From Variovorax sp. dw_308 (lineage in GTDB: Bacteria > Pseudomonadota > Gammaproteobacteria > Burkholderiales > Burkholderiaceae_C): a DNA stretch of 64,000 nucleotides. Within the stretch, counting starts at the first letter, position 1. Each line of letters opens with the position of its first letter. Positions 8,376 to 17,935 of the stretch are shown piece after piece. The stretch covers positions 496,001 through 560,000 of the forward strand of contig NZ_JAATOM010000002.1 of assembly GCF_019207085.1 (NCBI RefSeq), given 5' to 3'. A program made the translations under genes and the position numbers. Below the pieces are notes generated by a model that ran no database searches, was not told where the DNA came from, and saw only the letters and a program-made list of their open reading frames with translations.

Positions 8376-10183
8376 GGCAATTCCTGTAGCAGGCTGCGTG
8401 GCACTTCCACCGGCAGGTCCAGCAGCATCTGGGCGAAGGCCTTGCCCTGCGGGTCGTAGCGCAGCGAGGCGACGCCACCTCCGCCGAGGGCGTTCTCCAG
8501 CGTGAAGTTGAAGGCGTGGCAGCCGGGCAATGCATAGCGTGTCACCTTGCCGCGGCACACATGGGCGAAGTAGGCGGCGACGGTGCTGGCATCGAGCACC
8601 CGGCCCAGCACCTCGTACGCGGCCGGCGAGCGCGCGATCACGCCGATGTTGGCCATGTCGCCCTTGTCGCCGCTGCGGGCGTGGGCGATGCGGATGAGTG
8701 GCACGGTTTCAGTGGGCGTGGTGGGGCTGTTTTGATCGATGCGCTGTGCAAGGTCGGGGGCTCCGTCATCGCTGGAAAGGTGCGTGACCGGCTCCGCCTC
8801 GAATGCCAGCGGTTCGCCGTCCAAGCTGACCTGCACGTCGACCTGCGACGGATCGACACGCAGCGAGAACAGGCGCACCACCGGCGACGGCGAAGGCCGG
8901 CCCGCCGCGAAGCCCGTGATGCCCTGCGCCATCGAAGTTGCCGAAGGGGCGATCTCGCGGGCCAGTAGGTCGAGCGCCGCCCGCTGCGCATGGCGCGCCG
9001 CCAGTTTGAGGATTACCTCGCGGCTGTCCGCAGTCCGCGCATGCGGGCCATACGTGCTCTCTGCGCCCAGCACCTCGATGCTCGTCTCGTCGAAGTCCGC
9101 CATGCCGCGCGCGAGGATCAGTCGCCGGCAGCGCGCGAGGATCGCGTCGCCCACGCGCTGCGCCTTTCGCGCCGCGGCCGGGCCGCCGATCATCAGCGTG
9201 CCCAGCAGCCGCCAGCCGTCGGCATGGGTGGCGCTGGCCTTGAGCGTGGCCGGCGCGGGTCGGCCACGCGCGCCGGTCACCCGCACGCTGTCGGGGCCCG
9301 CTTGCAACATCGTCACCCCGGAGAAGTCGCAGCAGACATCCGGCAGCAGGTAGGCACGCGGATCGCCGATCTCGTAGACGAGTTGTTCCGCCACGGTCGC
9401 TGGCTCGACCAGTCCGCCCGTGCCGGCGGGCTTGGTGAGCGTGAAGCCTTGGCCATCCGCATCGCATTCGACGATCGGAAAACCCATCTCCTCCCAGCCG
9501 GGCACGCGCTCCCAGTCGGTGAAGAGGCCGCCCGTCGCCTGCGCGCCGCATTCGATCAGGTGGCCGGCCAGGCTCCCGGTGGCGAGCCGGTCCCAGTCCT
9601 GCCAGCCCCAGCCGAATTCATGCACCAGCGGCGCCAACGTAACCGCGCTGTCGACCACGCGGCCGGTGATCACGATGTCGGCCCCTGCGTCCAGTGCGGC
9701 GACGATGGGTTGCGCGCCGAGGTACGCATTGAGGCTCAGCAGTTGCGCAGGCATCGGCGCACCACTGAACATCTCGCGCGTGCCGGCCGCGCGCAACGCA
9801 TCGGCACGGCTCGACAAGTCGTCGCCCTCCACCACCGCGATGCGCAGCGGCACACCGAGCGCCCGGAGTTCTCCGGCCAGGGCGCGCGCGCAAGCGGCCG
9901 GATTGACGCCGCCCGCGTTGGACACCACGCGGATGCCCTGCGACTGGATCTCTCCAGCAAGCGCCGTGACCACGCGCACGAAGTCCGGCGCATAGCCGGC
10001 CTCGGGCGACCTGGCGCGTGCCCGTGCGAGCAGCGACATCGTGATCTCGGCCAGGAAGTCGAACACCAGGTAATCGATGTCGCCGCGCCGAACTAGCTGC
10101 GCGGCGCCCTCTTCCGAGTCGCCCCAGAAGCCGCTCGCGCAGCCGATGCGCAAGGGGCGAGTGCGTACGGTCGAACGGCTCAT
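8372..10183 (-). CDS. AtuA-like protein (DUF1446 plus C-terminal AtuA-like domain)
   Basis: A 603-residue protein matching the acyclic-terpene-utilisation AtuA family. The DUF1446 part starts with IGCASGFWGDS and carries SNAGGVNP (about residue 90) and ITGRVVDSA (about 172). The C-terminal ferredoxin-like domain has the hallmark HARSGDKGDMANIG (about 505-518). AtuA is needed for citronellol/geraniol degradation in Pseudomonas but its reaction is unproven. Here it is joined by ATGA to the downstream TetR gene, starts 10 bp after an enoyl-CoA hydratase gene, and lies in the same run as the carboxylase, as in atu clusters. That points to branched or isoprenoid acyl-CoA substrates. Confidence 0.88.
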   Translation of the reverse strand: MSRSTVRTRPLRIGCASGFWGDSEEGAAQLVRRGDIDYLVFDFLAEITMSLLARARARSPEAGYAPDFVRVVTALAGEIQSQGIRVVSNAGGVNPAACARALAGELRALGVPLRIAVVEGDDLSSRADALRAAGTREMFSGAPMPAQLLSLNAYLGAQPIVAALDAGADIVITGRVVDSAVTLAPLVHEFGWGWQDWDRLATGSLAGHLIECGAQATGGLFTDWERVPGWEEMGFPIVECDADGQGFTLTKPAGTGGLVEPATVAEQLVYEIGDPRAYLLPDVCCDFSGVTMLQAGPDSVRVTGARGRPAPATLKASATHADGWRLLGTLMIGGPAAARKAQRVGDAILARCRRLILARGMADFDETSIEVLGAESTYGPHARTADSREVILKLAARHAQRAALDLLAREIAPSATSMAQGITGFAAGRPSPSPVVRLFSLRVDPSQVDVQVSLDGEPLAFEAEPVTHLSSDDGAPDLAQRIDQNSPTTPTETVPLIRIAHARSGDKGDMANIGVIARSPAAYEVLGRVLDASTVAAYFAHVCRGKVTRYALPGCHAFNFTLENALGGGGVASLRYDPQGKAFAQMLLDLPVEVPRSLLQELP

Positions 10184-10193
10184 TCCACAACTC

Positions 10194-10979
10194 TCAACGT
10201 CCGGGCCATACCGGCGCGCGGCGCTCTGCGAAGGCCTTCATGCCTTCGCGCGTGTCCTCGCTCTGCGACAGCACCGGCAGGATGGCCTGCGCCAGGTTCA
10301 GCGCATCGCCAAAGGAAAGATCATGGATCGCAGAAATGGCGCGCCGCCCGATGCGCAACGCCACGGGCGAGTTGGCGGCCAGCCTGGCCAGCATGGCATC
10401 GACCGCGCCGTCCAGTTCACCGGCCGGCACCACGGCATTCACGATGTCGAAACGCTGCGCCTCGGCGGCCGTGAAGCGCTGCGCGAAGAAGCACATCTCC
10501 TGCAGGCGGCGCCGCGGAATCACGCGCATCAGCAGCGGCAGGATCATCATCGGAAAGACGCCGACCCGGGCCTCGGTGGTGCCAAACATGGCGCCCTCGG
10601 TGGCAACGGCGAAGTCGCAGGCGCAGACCAGGCCGAGGCCGCCGCCGAAGGCGCTGCCGTTGACGCGCGCGATGATCGGCAGGTTGCAGCGCTCCAGCGC
10701 ACGGAACAGTTCCGCGACCGGGTTGTCGAAGCGGCCCGGCTCCAGCGCGAACGGCGAGCCATCCGCCGTCGGCTTGAGGTGGCCGCCAGCACAGAAGGTC
10801 TTGTCGCCCGCGCCGGTCAGGACGATGGCGCGCACGCCCTGCATCGCCTCGGCTCGCTGCAAGGCTTCCACCAGAGCGGCCATCACGGCATCGGTCATCG
10901 TGTTGTGTGCATCGGCCCGATCGATCGTGATGCGGCAGGCGGCGCCGTCGCGCTCGACCCGGACCTGCGAAGCAGTCAT
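10194..10979 (-). CDS. enoyl-CoA hydratase/isomerase family protein
   Basis: A 261-residue crotonase-family protein. The first oxyanion segment is TFCAGGHLKP (about residue 62) and the second NGSAFGGGLGLVCACD (about 108). GTTEARVGVFPMM supplies the catalytic-region glutamate. It probably hydrates an alpha,beta-unsaturated acyl-CoA, in parallel with AtuE in atu clusters. The ATG overlaps the stop of the upstream PECR-like reductase gene (ATGA), and 10 bp separate it from the AtuA-like gene downstream. Divergence from the hydratase at 1352-2137 suggests a separate substrate. Confidence 0.9.
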   Translation of the reverse strand: MTASQVRVERDGAACRITIDRADAHNTMTDAVMAALVEALQRAEAMQGVRAIVLTGAGDKTFCAGGHLKPTADGSPFALEPGRFDNPVAELFRALERCNLPIIARVNGSAFGGGLGLVCACDFAVATEGAMFGTTEARVGVFPMMILPLLMRVIPRRRLQEMCFFAQRFTAAEAQRFDIVNAVVPAGELDGAVDAMLARLAANSPVALRIGRRAISAIHDLSFGDALNLAQAILPVLSQSEDTREGMKAFAERRAPVWPGR

Positions 10980-11914
10980 TGGCCCGCCTCCCCTTCCGGT
11001 GCGCCGCCATCGGCGAAGGTCACCGGCGGCTGGTACTGCGGAAAGCCATCGAAGGGGAAGCTGCGCTCGGCCGCGGCCAGCGTCCACGTGTGGCGCGCCG
11101 TGGGGACGCCACCGTCGACACGGATCACCGTGCCGTTGATGAAGCCGGCCGCCTCGGACAGCAGGTACACCACGGCCGACGACAACTCCGCCTCGGTGCC
11201 GAAGCGCTGCAGCGGCACCTTGCCGCGCAGGCCGCGAAGTACGTTGCGGTAGTCCTCGTCGTAGGTGTCGATGCCGGCGGAGGCGATCCAGCCCGGCGCG
11301 ACCCCGTTGACCCGCACGCCTGAATGCCCCCATTCGCAGGCCGCCGTCTCGGTGAGCGTCAGCACGCCGCCGCGCGCTGCCCCCGAGTGCCCCATGCCGG
11401 GCAGCCCGCCCCAGATGTCGGCCAGCATGTTGACGATGCTTCCGCCATGCGCCTGCATCCATTGCACGTAGCACTCGCGCGAGAAGAGGAACGTGCCGTG
11501 CAGGTTGTTGCGCACCACCGCATCCCAGCCCTTGAAGGAGATGCTCTCCAGCTTCGCCGGGTACTGGCCGCCGGCGCAGTTGAAGAGCCCGTCGAGCCGG
11601 CCATGGGACTGCACGATGGCCGCGACCGTGGCTTGGACCGACGCCTCGTCGCGGATGTCGCAGGCATGGCATGTGACGTCCGCGGCGCGCTCCGGGTAGA
11701 TCGCGGTGATCTCCGCCGCGACCGCCTGCAGCTTGGCCGTCTGCCGGCCGACCAGCGCGACGTGCGCGCCCAGGCTCGCCAGTTCATGCGCGGTGCAGCG
11801 GCCGAGTCCGCTGCCGCCACCCGTGACGACGACGGTACGGCCATCGAACAGGCCGGGCCGGAAGGCCGATCGGTAGCGCTCCAGATTGGGAGATGGCGAG
11901 GCAGGAATGGTCAT
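10976..11914 (-). CDS. PECR-like short-chain dehydrogenase (trans-2-enoyl-CoA reductase family)
   Basis: A 312-residue SDR. The NADP(H)-binding TGGGSGLGR is near residue 32 and NCAGGQYPA near 113. The catalytic region lacks the common YxxxK motif and instead reads GHSGAARGGV, which is the pattern of peroxisomal trans-2-enoyl-CoA reductase (PECR) and relatives, so the absence of Tyr is family-typical. The C-terminal extension after VDGG (about residue 270 on) is also PECR-like. It would interconvert an enoyl-CoA and its saturated form, or act as the AtuG-type SDR of the pathway. It starts 11 bp after the importer's binding-protein gene and overlaps the next hydratase gene. Confidence 0.82.
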   Translation of the reverse strand: MTIPASPSPNLERYRSAFRPGLFDGRTVVVTGGGSGLGRCTAHELASLGAHVALVGRQTAKLQAVAAEITAIYPERAADVTCHACDIRDEASVQATVAAIVQSHGRLDGLFNCAGGQYPAKLESISFKGWDAVVRNNLHGTFLFSRECYVQWMQAHGGSIVNMLADIWGGLPGMGHSGAARGGVLTLTETAACEWGHSGVRVNGVAPGWIASAGIDTYDEDYRNVLRGLRGKVPLQRFGTEAELSSAVVYLLSEAAGFINGTVIRVDGGVPTARHTWTLAAAERSFPFDGFPQYQPPVTFADGGAPEGEAGQ

Positions 11915-11925
11915 CGTCGGGACGC

Positions 11926-13131
11926 TCAGTACGCGTCGAAGTCGGTCAACGCCTTCACCGTGCCAGCCTGCGGATCGGTCTGGAACAGCTTGATCGGCAG
12001 CACCGCCTGGGCCTTCGGGTTGTCGAAGGAGACCGGCCCGCTCAGTCCGCCGACCTTGAAGTCATGCAGCTTGTCGAGCTGCGCCACGACGCACGCGCGC
12101 GTCAAGGTGGCGCCGCAACGGCGCACCCCCTCGGCGAACACCATCGTGCCGACGTAGCCGCTCACGGTGTAGCGGTTGAAGTTGTTGTAGTCGTCAGGGC
12201 TCAGGTACTTCCTGGCGGATGCCATCAGCGCCACGCCGGCCGGGTCGTAGTTCGACGCGTAGTAGTCGGGGATCAGGTACTGGTAGCCGGACGGCGCGGC
12301 CAGCTTGACCGCGGCGGGCAACTGGCCGGCCCACAGCGTCGCCAGCGTCACGTCCATGTCGAGCCGGCGCAGCTCCGACATGATCGAGGCCGACTCCGTC
12401 GTCAACGTGCCGAGGTAGATCGCGTTCACGCCCTTGTCCTTGAGCGTGAGCACCTCGGCCGAGAAGTCCTTGGCGCCGCGCTTGAAGGAGATCTCCGCGA
12501 CGCTGTTCAGGCCGTACTGCTTCACCGCCTTCTGGTAGCCGGACAGCAGCGCCTTGCCGAAGTCGTCGTCCTGGTAAAGGATGCCGAACTTGGCGCCCTT
12601 CTTGTTCATCTTCTCGACCATGTAGCGCATCGGCGCGTAGCTTGCATAGTCGTAGTCGGGGCCGATCATGAACACGGTCGGCCGGCGGGGCGACACCACC
12701 GCGGGATTCGGCGCCATGTGCACCACCGTCGGCACCTTGGCTTCCTCGATGGCCGGCAGCATCGCCACCATGTGCGAGCTGCCGCTGGTGCCGGTGATGC
12801 CGAAGACCTTGTCGGTATCGATCAGCTTCTTCACCGCCGACACCGAGCGCGAGGGCACGTAGCCGTCGTCCTCGTAGATCGCGCGCAGCTTGCGGCCGTT
12901 GATGCCGCCGGCCGCATTGATCTCGGCGATCGCGAGCTTCGAACCGGCGGCGCCCGCCTTGCCGATCAGCGAGGCCGGGCCCGACATCGGCTGCACCTCG
13001 CCGATCAGGATCTCCGTGGCCGTCACGCCCACGTCCTGCGCCTGCGCGCCGAGCGCCGCAGCAAGGCCGACGAGGCCGAGGGTTGCGGTGACGGCAAGGC
13101 GAAGCGCGCGTCTCGTTGCAAGCTGGTTCAC
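11926..13131 (-). CDS. Liv-type ABC transporter substrate-binding protein
   Basis: A 401-residue periplasmic binding protein of the leucine/isoleucine/valine family (type I periplasmic fold). The signal peptide is visible as ATRRALRLAVTATLGLVGLAAALGAQA, with cleavage after AQA (about residue 28). The mature part begins with VTATEILIGEVQPMSGP, typical of the family. The start taken is GTG at 13131, with AAGGAG 8 nt upstream; upstream in-frame extension would destroy the signal peptide. It feeds LivH/LivM. Members in CoA-ester operons often bind aromatic or branched carboxylic acids rather than amino acids, which fits the neighbours. Confidence 0.92.
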   Translation of the reverse strand: MNQLATRRALRLAVTATLGLVGLAAALGAQAQDVGVTATEILIGEVQPMSGPASLIGKAGAAGSKLAIAEINAAGGINGRKLRAIYEDDGYVPSRSVSAVKKLIDTDKVFGITGTSGSSHMVAMLPAIEEAKVPTVVHMAPNPAVVSPRRPTVFMIGPDYDYASYAPMRYMVEKMNKKGAKFGILYQDDDFGKALLSGYQKAVKQYGLNSVAEISFKRGAKDFSAEVLTLKDKGVNAIYLGTLTTESASIMSELRRLDMDVTLATLWAGQLPAAVKLAAPSGYQYLIPDYYASNYDPAGVALMASARKYLSPDDYNNFNRYTVSGYVGTMVFAEGVRRCGATLTRACVVAQLDKLHDFKVGGLSGPVSFDNPKAQAVLPIKLFQTDPQAGTVKALTDFDAY

Positions 13132-13208
13132 TGAGGTCTCCTTCTGTGGGCGCCGGCGCTGGACGATTCCGGACCGTGCGCTGTCTTCGTATTCATGTGT
13201 CTTGCCGA

Positions 13209-14255
13209 TCATTGCGACAGGGGCCACTGCACCCAGAAGCGCTTGGACTTGCGCCAGATGCCGGCCAGGCCTTCGGGTTCGAGCCGCAGGAACAGCAGGA
13301 TCACCACGCCGTACATCAGGCCCTTGACCTCGTAGATGCGGTCGGCCATCAACGTGCGCACGCCGTCGCCGGCGGCCGCGAAGCCGTAGTTCAGCAGTTC
13401 GGGCAGGAACAGGATCAATGCCGCGCCGAGGACCGCGCCGTGGGTGCGCCCCATGCCGCCCACGATGACCATCGCCAGCGCCTCGATGCTGATCAGCACC
13501 GTGAAGGTGTCGACGTTGACGAAGCGCGTCTGCAAGGCCACCAGCGAGCCGGCCACGCCGGTGTAGAAGGCGCTCACCATGAAGGCCAGCAGCTTGTAGC
13601 GCATCAGGTCGATGCCCATGGCGCGGGCCGCGATGTCATGGTCGCGCAGCGCCAGCCAGGCGCGGCCGATACGCGTGCGCATGATGTTGAGCGTGATGAG
13701 CACGAACAGCACCAGCATCGCCAGCGCGGCATAGTAGAAGCGTTCGTCGCCCTTGAACGAGAAGCCGGCGATGGACAGCGGCTCGACCGGCATCCCCGCC
13801 GAGCCGCGCGTCAGCCCTTCGGCGAACAGCACCACATGCCGCACGATGAAGGTGAAGGCCAGCGTGGTGATCGCAAGGTACAAGCCCTTGAGTCGCAGCG
13901 ACGGGACGCCGACGATGAGGCTCGCGAGCGCGGCGACCAGCCCGGCCAGCGGAATCGCCAGCAGCGAGGGCACGCCATAGTCCGTGCCGAGGATCGCCTG
14001 CGCATAGGCTCCGATCAGCAGGAAGCCGGCATGGCCCAGCGAGATCTGCCCGGCCACGCCAGACAGCAGGTTCAGCCCGAGCACGCCGATCGACACCACG
14101 AAGATGTTGGTCAGGATATTGAGCCCATGCGCGCCGAACCACGCCGGCGCCAGGGTCAGCAGAACGAGCCCGGCCAGCGACCAGGACCAGGTGGAGCGGC
14201 GCGGCGACAGCGCGACGAGGCCGGCGTAGGTGGTCTGGTAGGTACGGCTTTGCAT
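13209..14255 (-). CDS. livM: Liv-type ABC transporter permease LivM
   Basis: A 348-residue inner-membrane permease of the LivM family with about eight to ten hydrophobic segments. The family core GLNLLSGVAGQISLGHAGF is near residue 60 and the cytoplasmic loop GRAWLALRDHDIAARAMGI (about 204-222), which contacts the ATPases, is clear. It pairs with LivH; its ATG shares one base with the LivH stop (TGATG). A 77-bp gap separates it from the binding-protein gene downstream. Confidence 0.93.
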   Translation of the reverse strand: MQSRTYQTTYAGLVALSPRRSTWSWSLAGLVLLTLAPAWFGAHGLNILTNIFVVSIGVLGLNLLSGVAGQISLGHAGFLLIGAYAQAILGTDYGVPSLLAIPLAGLVAALASLIVGVPSLRLKGLYLAITTLAFTFIVRHVVLFAEGLTRGSAGMPVEPLSIAGFSFKGDERFYYAALAMLVLFVLITLNIMRTRIGRAWLALRDHDIAARAMGIDLMRYKLLAFMVSAFYTGVAGSLVALQTRFVNVDTFTVLISIEALAMVIVGGMGRTHGAVLGAALILFLPELLNYGFAAAGDGVRTLMADRIYEVKGLMYGVVILLFLRLEPEGLAGIWRKSKRFWVQWPLSQ

Positions 14256-15127
14256 CAGACGCGCTCGATCTCACGTTGGCCGAACAGGCCGTAGGGCTTC
14301 ACCATCAGCACGACGATGATCAGCACGAAGCCGGCGATCTCCTTGAGCCCGCGGCCCAGGTAGCCGCCGGCCAGGTTCTCGACCACGCCGATCACCAGGC
14401 CGCCGAAGGCGCCGCCGATGACCGAGTCGAGCCCGCCGAGGATGGTCGCCGGAAAGCCGCGCAGGCCCATCTGCGAGATCTCCGGCTCCAGGCTGAACAT
14501 CAGGCAGAAGGTCAATCCGGCGAAGGCCGCGAACACCGCCGACAGCGCCCAGGCGATGGCACTGATGCGCTTCACGTTGATACCCATCAGCAGCGCGGTG
14601 GTCTCGTTGTTGGAGGTGGCCCGCATGGCGATGCCGATGCGCGAGCGCGAGAAGAAGAGCCACATCAGGAGGCACAGCACCGCCAGCACGACCATCGCGA
14701 AGATCTGCCCCGGGTAGAGCGCGAGCCCGGCGAAGCGGATGACCGTGTTGCCGAAGGGCCGCGGGAAGGCGGTCGGCTCGACGCCCCAGATCAGGATGAC
14801 CGTGGAGCGGATCACCACTGCCAGCCCGATCGTGACCATGACGCGCGAGAACATCGACTCGCCGAGCATCGGCCGGATGAAGACCCGGTCGATCGCCAGG
14901 CCCAGCAGCACGGCGATCGCCAGCACCGCGGCCAGCAGCGGGCCGAAGCCGATGCCCGGGATGGTGGCCAGGCTGAAGCTGATGTAGGCGATGAGCATCA
15001 TGACCTCGCCCTGCGCGAAATTCACCATGCCGGTGGCGCGATAGACGATGGCAAAGCCCATCGCGACCAAGCCGTAGAGCGCGCCGATGACGAGGCCGGA
15101 GGTCACGAGGTTGAGGAAGTAGTTCAT
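14255..15127 (-). CDS. livH: Liv-type ABC transporter permease LivH
   Basis: A 290-residue permease of the LivH family. The N-terminus LVTSGLVIGALYGLVAMGFA and the motif MVNFAQGEVMML (about residue 34) are diagnostic, and the ATPase-coupling loop is GIAMRATSNNETTALLMGI (about 172-190). Eight or so membrane segments can be drawn. The ATG at 15127 overlaps the stop of the acyl-CoA synthetase gene upstream (ATGA), so importer and activating enzyme are translated together. Confidence 0.93.
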   Translation of the reverse strand: MNYFLNLVTSGLVIGALYGLVAMGFAIVYRATGMVNFAQGEVMMLIAYISFSLATIPGIGFGPLLAAVLAIAVLLGLAIDRVFIRPMLGESMFSRVMVTIGLAVVIRSTVILIWGVEPTAFPRPFGNTVIRFAGLALYPGQIFAMVVLAVLCLLMWLFFSRSRIGIAMRATSNNETTALLMGINVKRISAIAWALSAVFAAFAGLTFCLMFSLEPEISQMGLRGFPATILGGLDSVIGGAFGGLVIGVVENLAGGYLGRGLKEIAGFVLIIVVLMVKPYGLFGQREIERV

Positions 15128-17022
15128 GCTGCTTCCAGCCCGTAGATGTGCGCGACCTCGGCCGCGAACTTCTGCTCGATCACGCGGCGGCGCACTTTCA
15201 TCGTGGCGGTAAGCTCGCCGTCGTCGTGGTCGAGCTGCTTGCGCAGGAGCGCGAACTTGCGGATGTTCTCCACGCGCGAGAAGCGCTCGTTGACGCGTTT
15301 CACATCCTCCGCGATGAGCGTGTTGACCGCCTCCAGCCGGGCCAGGGTCTCGTAGGTGGTGTAGGCGATGCCGCGCTCCTGCGCCCATTTGCCGACGGTG
15401 TCGAGGTCGATCTGGATCAGCGCCGAGACGAAATGCCGGCCGTCGCCAAGCAGCACCGCCTCGCTGATGTAGGGGCTCTCCTTGAGCGCGTTCTCGATCA
15501 GCGAGGGCGTGATGTTCTTGCCGCCGCTGGTGATGAGGATCGCCTTCTTGCGATCGACGATCTGCACCTGGCCGGTGGCCGCGTCGAGCTCGACGATGTC
15601 GCCGGTGCGCAGCCATCCTTCGTCGAAGGCCGCGCGCGTGGCCTCCTCGTCGTGCAGGTAGCCGTTGAAGACGATCGGGCCGCGCAGTTGCAGTTCGCCA
15701 TCGTCGGCCACGCGCTGCTCCACCACGCCCGGCACGGGCGGCCCGCACCAGCCGAGCCGCGATTGCGCCGGCGATTGCGAATGGCTTGCGCCGCTGCTCT
15801 CGGTCATGCCGTAGATCTGGTAGATCGGCACCCCCAGCGCGCGAAAGAACAGGATGACCGAGGGCGAGATCGAGGCGCCGCCCGTCATCGCGACCCGGGT
15901 GCGGTCCAGCCCGACACCGGCCAGCAGGTTGCTGAACACCGTGACGCGCAGCAGCCACGCGCCGAAGGCATCGCGCGCACTCACCGGCTTGCCGCCGTTG
16001 GCAATCGTGCGCTCGGCGATCGGCGTGGCCGCGGCCAGCGCACGCTCGAAGGCACGCCGCGCGATGGGCCGCGCGTCGCGCGAGCGGATCAGGATCTCCT
16101 GCTGCAGCTTCTCCCAGATGCGCGGCACGCCGAAGAAGAAGCTCGGACCGATCTCGTGCAGGTTGTGCGTGACCGCGTCGATCGATTCCGCGAAGTTGAC
16201 GACGGAGCCGTAGACCAGCTGCATCACCGTCGACATCAGCCGCTCGGCCACATGGCACAGCGGCAGGTAGCAGACCACGGTGAGCGGCCTGCCGCCGAAG
16301 CCTTGCACCTGGCCAAGCGCGGCCGCGTTGCGCACGATGCCGGCGTGCGAGATGCGCGCGCCCTTGGGCATGCCGGTGGTGCCGGAGGTGTAGACGATCA
16401 ATGCGTCCTGGTCGGCGTCGACCGCTTCCAGCGTGACATCCCACGCGGCGCTGCGCGCAGGGTCGCCTGCCAGCGCATGGCCTTGCGCGAGCGCTTCCGC
16501 AAAGGGCCGCAGGATCGGCTCCTGGTAGTGGCGCATGCCTTTCCAGTCGACGGTCAGCACATGCTCGAGGTGTGGCAAGCCGCCGTCGCGGCGCATCGCT
16601 TCCAGCACCTTGTCGGTCTGTTCCTGGTCGCCGCAGATCGCCACGCGAGCCTGGCAGTGGCGCACGATGTATTGAAGCTCCGGCCACGGGTTGGTCGGGT
16701 AGATGCCCACCGTGACGCCGCCGAGCGACTGCGCCGCCAGGTCGGCGAAGAACCATTCGGGCGTGCCGTCGGAAGCGATGACCAGCTTGTCGCCCGCGCC
16801 GAAGCCGATGCCCTGCAGGTACAGCGCAAAGGCCCGCACCTGCTCGAAGTAGCCCGACCAGCTCGTGCCCTGCCAGATGCCGCGAACCTTCTCGCGCAGC
16901 GCGATGCGATCCGGCGTGCTGCGAGCCCGATGCCGCAGGAGGCCGGGCAAGGTGGCGCGGCCTTCCAGGACACCGGGCGGCAGCTCGGCATCGGCATGCA
17001 GCGTGTGGTCGCGCTGGGTCAT
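15124..17022 (-). CDS. long-chain-type acyl-CoA synthetase embedded in the liv operon
   Basis: A 632-residue AMP-binding enzyme of the long-chain fatty-acid-CoA-ligase type. The P-loop VYTSGTTGMPKG is near residue 215, the linker motif IYQIYGMTESSG near 405, and the C-terminal RTGDIVELD and DRKKAILITSGGKNITPS segments near 480-510. It activates an imported acid on the cytoplasmic side. Its position between livG and livH, coupled by ATGA on both sides, is a recurring layout in Betaproteobacteria and supports vectorial uptake and activation. The chain length accepted cannot be read from the sequence. Confidence 0.92.
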   Translation of the reverse strand: MTQRDHTLHADAELPPGVLEGRATLPGLLRHRARSTPDRIALREKVRGIWQGTSWSGYFEQVRAFALYLQGIGFGAGDKLVIASDGTPEWFFADLAAQSLGGVTVGIYPTNPWPELQYIVRHCQARVAICGDQEQTDKVLEAMRRDGGLPHLEHVLTVDWKGMRHYQEPILRPFAEALAQGHALAGDPARSAAWDVTLEAVDADQDALIVYTSGTTGMPKGARISHAGIVRNAAALGQVQGFGGRPLTVVCYLPLCHVAERLMSTVMQLVYGSVVNFAESIDAVTHNLHEIGPSFFFGVPRIWEKLQQEILIRSRDARPIARRAFERALAAATPIAERTIANGGKPVSARDAFGAWLLRVTVFSNLLAGVGLDRTRVAMTGGASISPSVILFFRALGVPIYQIYGMTESSGASHSQSPAQSRLGWCGPPVPGVVEQRVADDGELQLRGPIVFNGYLHDEEATRAAFDEGWLRTGDIVELDAATGQVQIVDRKKAILITSGGKNITPSLIENALKESPYISEAVLLGDGRHFVSALIQIDLDTVGKWAQERGIAYTTYETLARLEAVNTLIAEDVKRVNERFSRVENIRKFALLRKQLDHDDGELTATMKVRRRVIEQKFAAEVAHIYGLEAA

Positions 17023-17873
17023 GCGGCCTGGCCCAGGTAGGCGGCGATGACCGCGGGGTTGCCGGCGACCTCGGCCGGCGTGCCGTCGGCAATCTTGCGG
17101 CCAAAGTTCAGCACGCAGACATGGTCGGAGATGTCCATCACGATGCCCATCTCGTGCTCGATCATCATCACCGTGACGTTGCGTTCCTCGCGGATGTCGA
17201 GGATGAAGCGCGCGATGTCCTCGGTCTCTTCCTGGTTCATGCCGGAGACCATCTCGTCGAGCAGCAGCAGGCGCGGCCGCATCGCCAGCGCGCGGCCCAG
17301 CTCGACACGCTTCTGCAGGCCATAGGAAAGCGTGCCGACCGGCAGGTCGCGGATGGTCTCGATCTCCAGGAACTCGACGATCTCTTCTGCGGCCTCGCGC
17401 GCGGCAATCTCCGCACGACGGGTCGTGCCCCAGAACAAGGCGGCGCCGAAGATGCCGGTCCCAAGACGCGCATGCAGCCCGGTGAGGATGTTGTCGATGA
17501 CCGACTCGTGCTTGAACACCGCCAGGTTCTGGAAGGTGCGCGCGATGCCGCGGCGCGACAGGCTGTGGGCGGGCGCGCCGGTGATGTCCTCGCCCTCGAA
17601 AGCGATGCTGCCGCTGCTCGGCCGCAGCAGGCAGGAGACCAGGTTGAACAGCGTGGTCTTGCCCGCGCCGTTGGGCCCGATGACGCTGCAGATGTGGCCG
17701 CGCTGCACACGCAGGTCGATGCCGGCCAGGGCCTCGAGTCCACCGAAGCGCTTGCCGATGCCTTGCAGTTCGAGCAGCGTCTGCGCCGCGGATTCCGCCG
17801 CCGATGTGCCAGCGGCGCCGATCGCGCCCGCCATCACGACACGGTCCGTGTGCGGCGCCAGCACTGCACTCAC
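17019..17873 (-). CDS. livG: Liv-type ABC transporter ATPase LivG
   Basis: A 284-residue ABC ATPase. Walker A GPNGAGKT is at about residues 66-73, the signature is the LivG variant LSYGLQKRVELGRAL, and Walker B is RLLLLDE. About 30 extra residues precede the usual family start (LLELQGIGKRFGG). The start taken is GTG at 17873, which overlaps the TGA of the second small peptide ORF (GTGA) and follows GGAGGT supplied by that ORF; an internal ATG 13 codons later is an alternative. Its stop overlaps the synthetase start. Confidence 0.92.
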   Translation of the reverse strand: MSAVLAPHTDRVVMAGAIGAAGTSAAESAAQTLLELQGIGKRFGGLEALAGIDLRVQRGHICSVIGPNGAGKTTLFNLVSCLLRPSSGSIAFEGEDITGAPAHSLSRRGIARTFQNLAVFKHESVIDNILTGLHARLGTGIFGAALFWGTTRRAEIAAREAAEEIVEFLEIETIRDLPVGTLSYGLQKRVELGRALAMRPRLLLLDEMVSGMNQEETEDIARFILDIREERNVTVMMIEHEMGIVMDISDHVCVLNFGRKIADGTPAEVAGNPAVIAAYLGQAA

Positions 17874-17935
17874 CTGGAGACCTCCGCACTGCGCGCTGCG
17901 GTGCGAGCGCCTTCGGGCGGCCGGGCGGCGCTCAT
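17870..17935 (-). CDS. 21-residue coupled peptide ORF, second tandem copy (PEGARTAAR core)
   Basis: A tiny ORF, MSAARPPEGARTAARSAEVSR. Its ATG overlaps the TGA of the first copy (ATGA) and its own TGA overlaps the LivG GTG (GTGA). Just before the stop it contains GGAGGT, a near-ideal Shine-Dalgarno sequence for LivG. Translation is predicted from frame, overlaps and the conserved core, not proven. If it is not a product in itself, it may act as a translational linker. It has no similarity I recognise to a known leader peptide. Confidence 0.55.
   Translation of the reverse strand: MSAARPPEGARTAARSAEVSR

Noticed and set aside
10976..11914. Apparent loss of the catalytic Tyr-x-x-x-Lys in the SDR
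   Set aside because: The GHSGAARGGV pattern is that of PECR-like enoyl-CoA reductases, so the difference is family-typical rather than a damaged active site.
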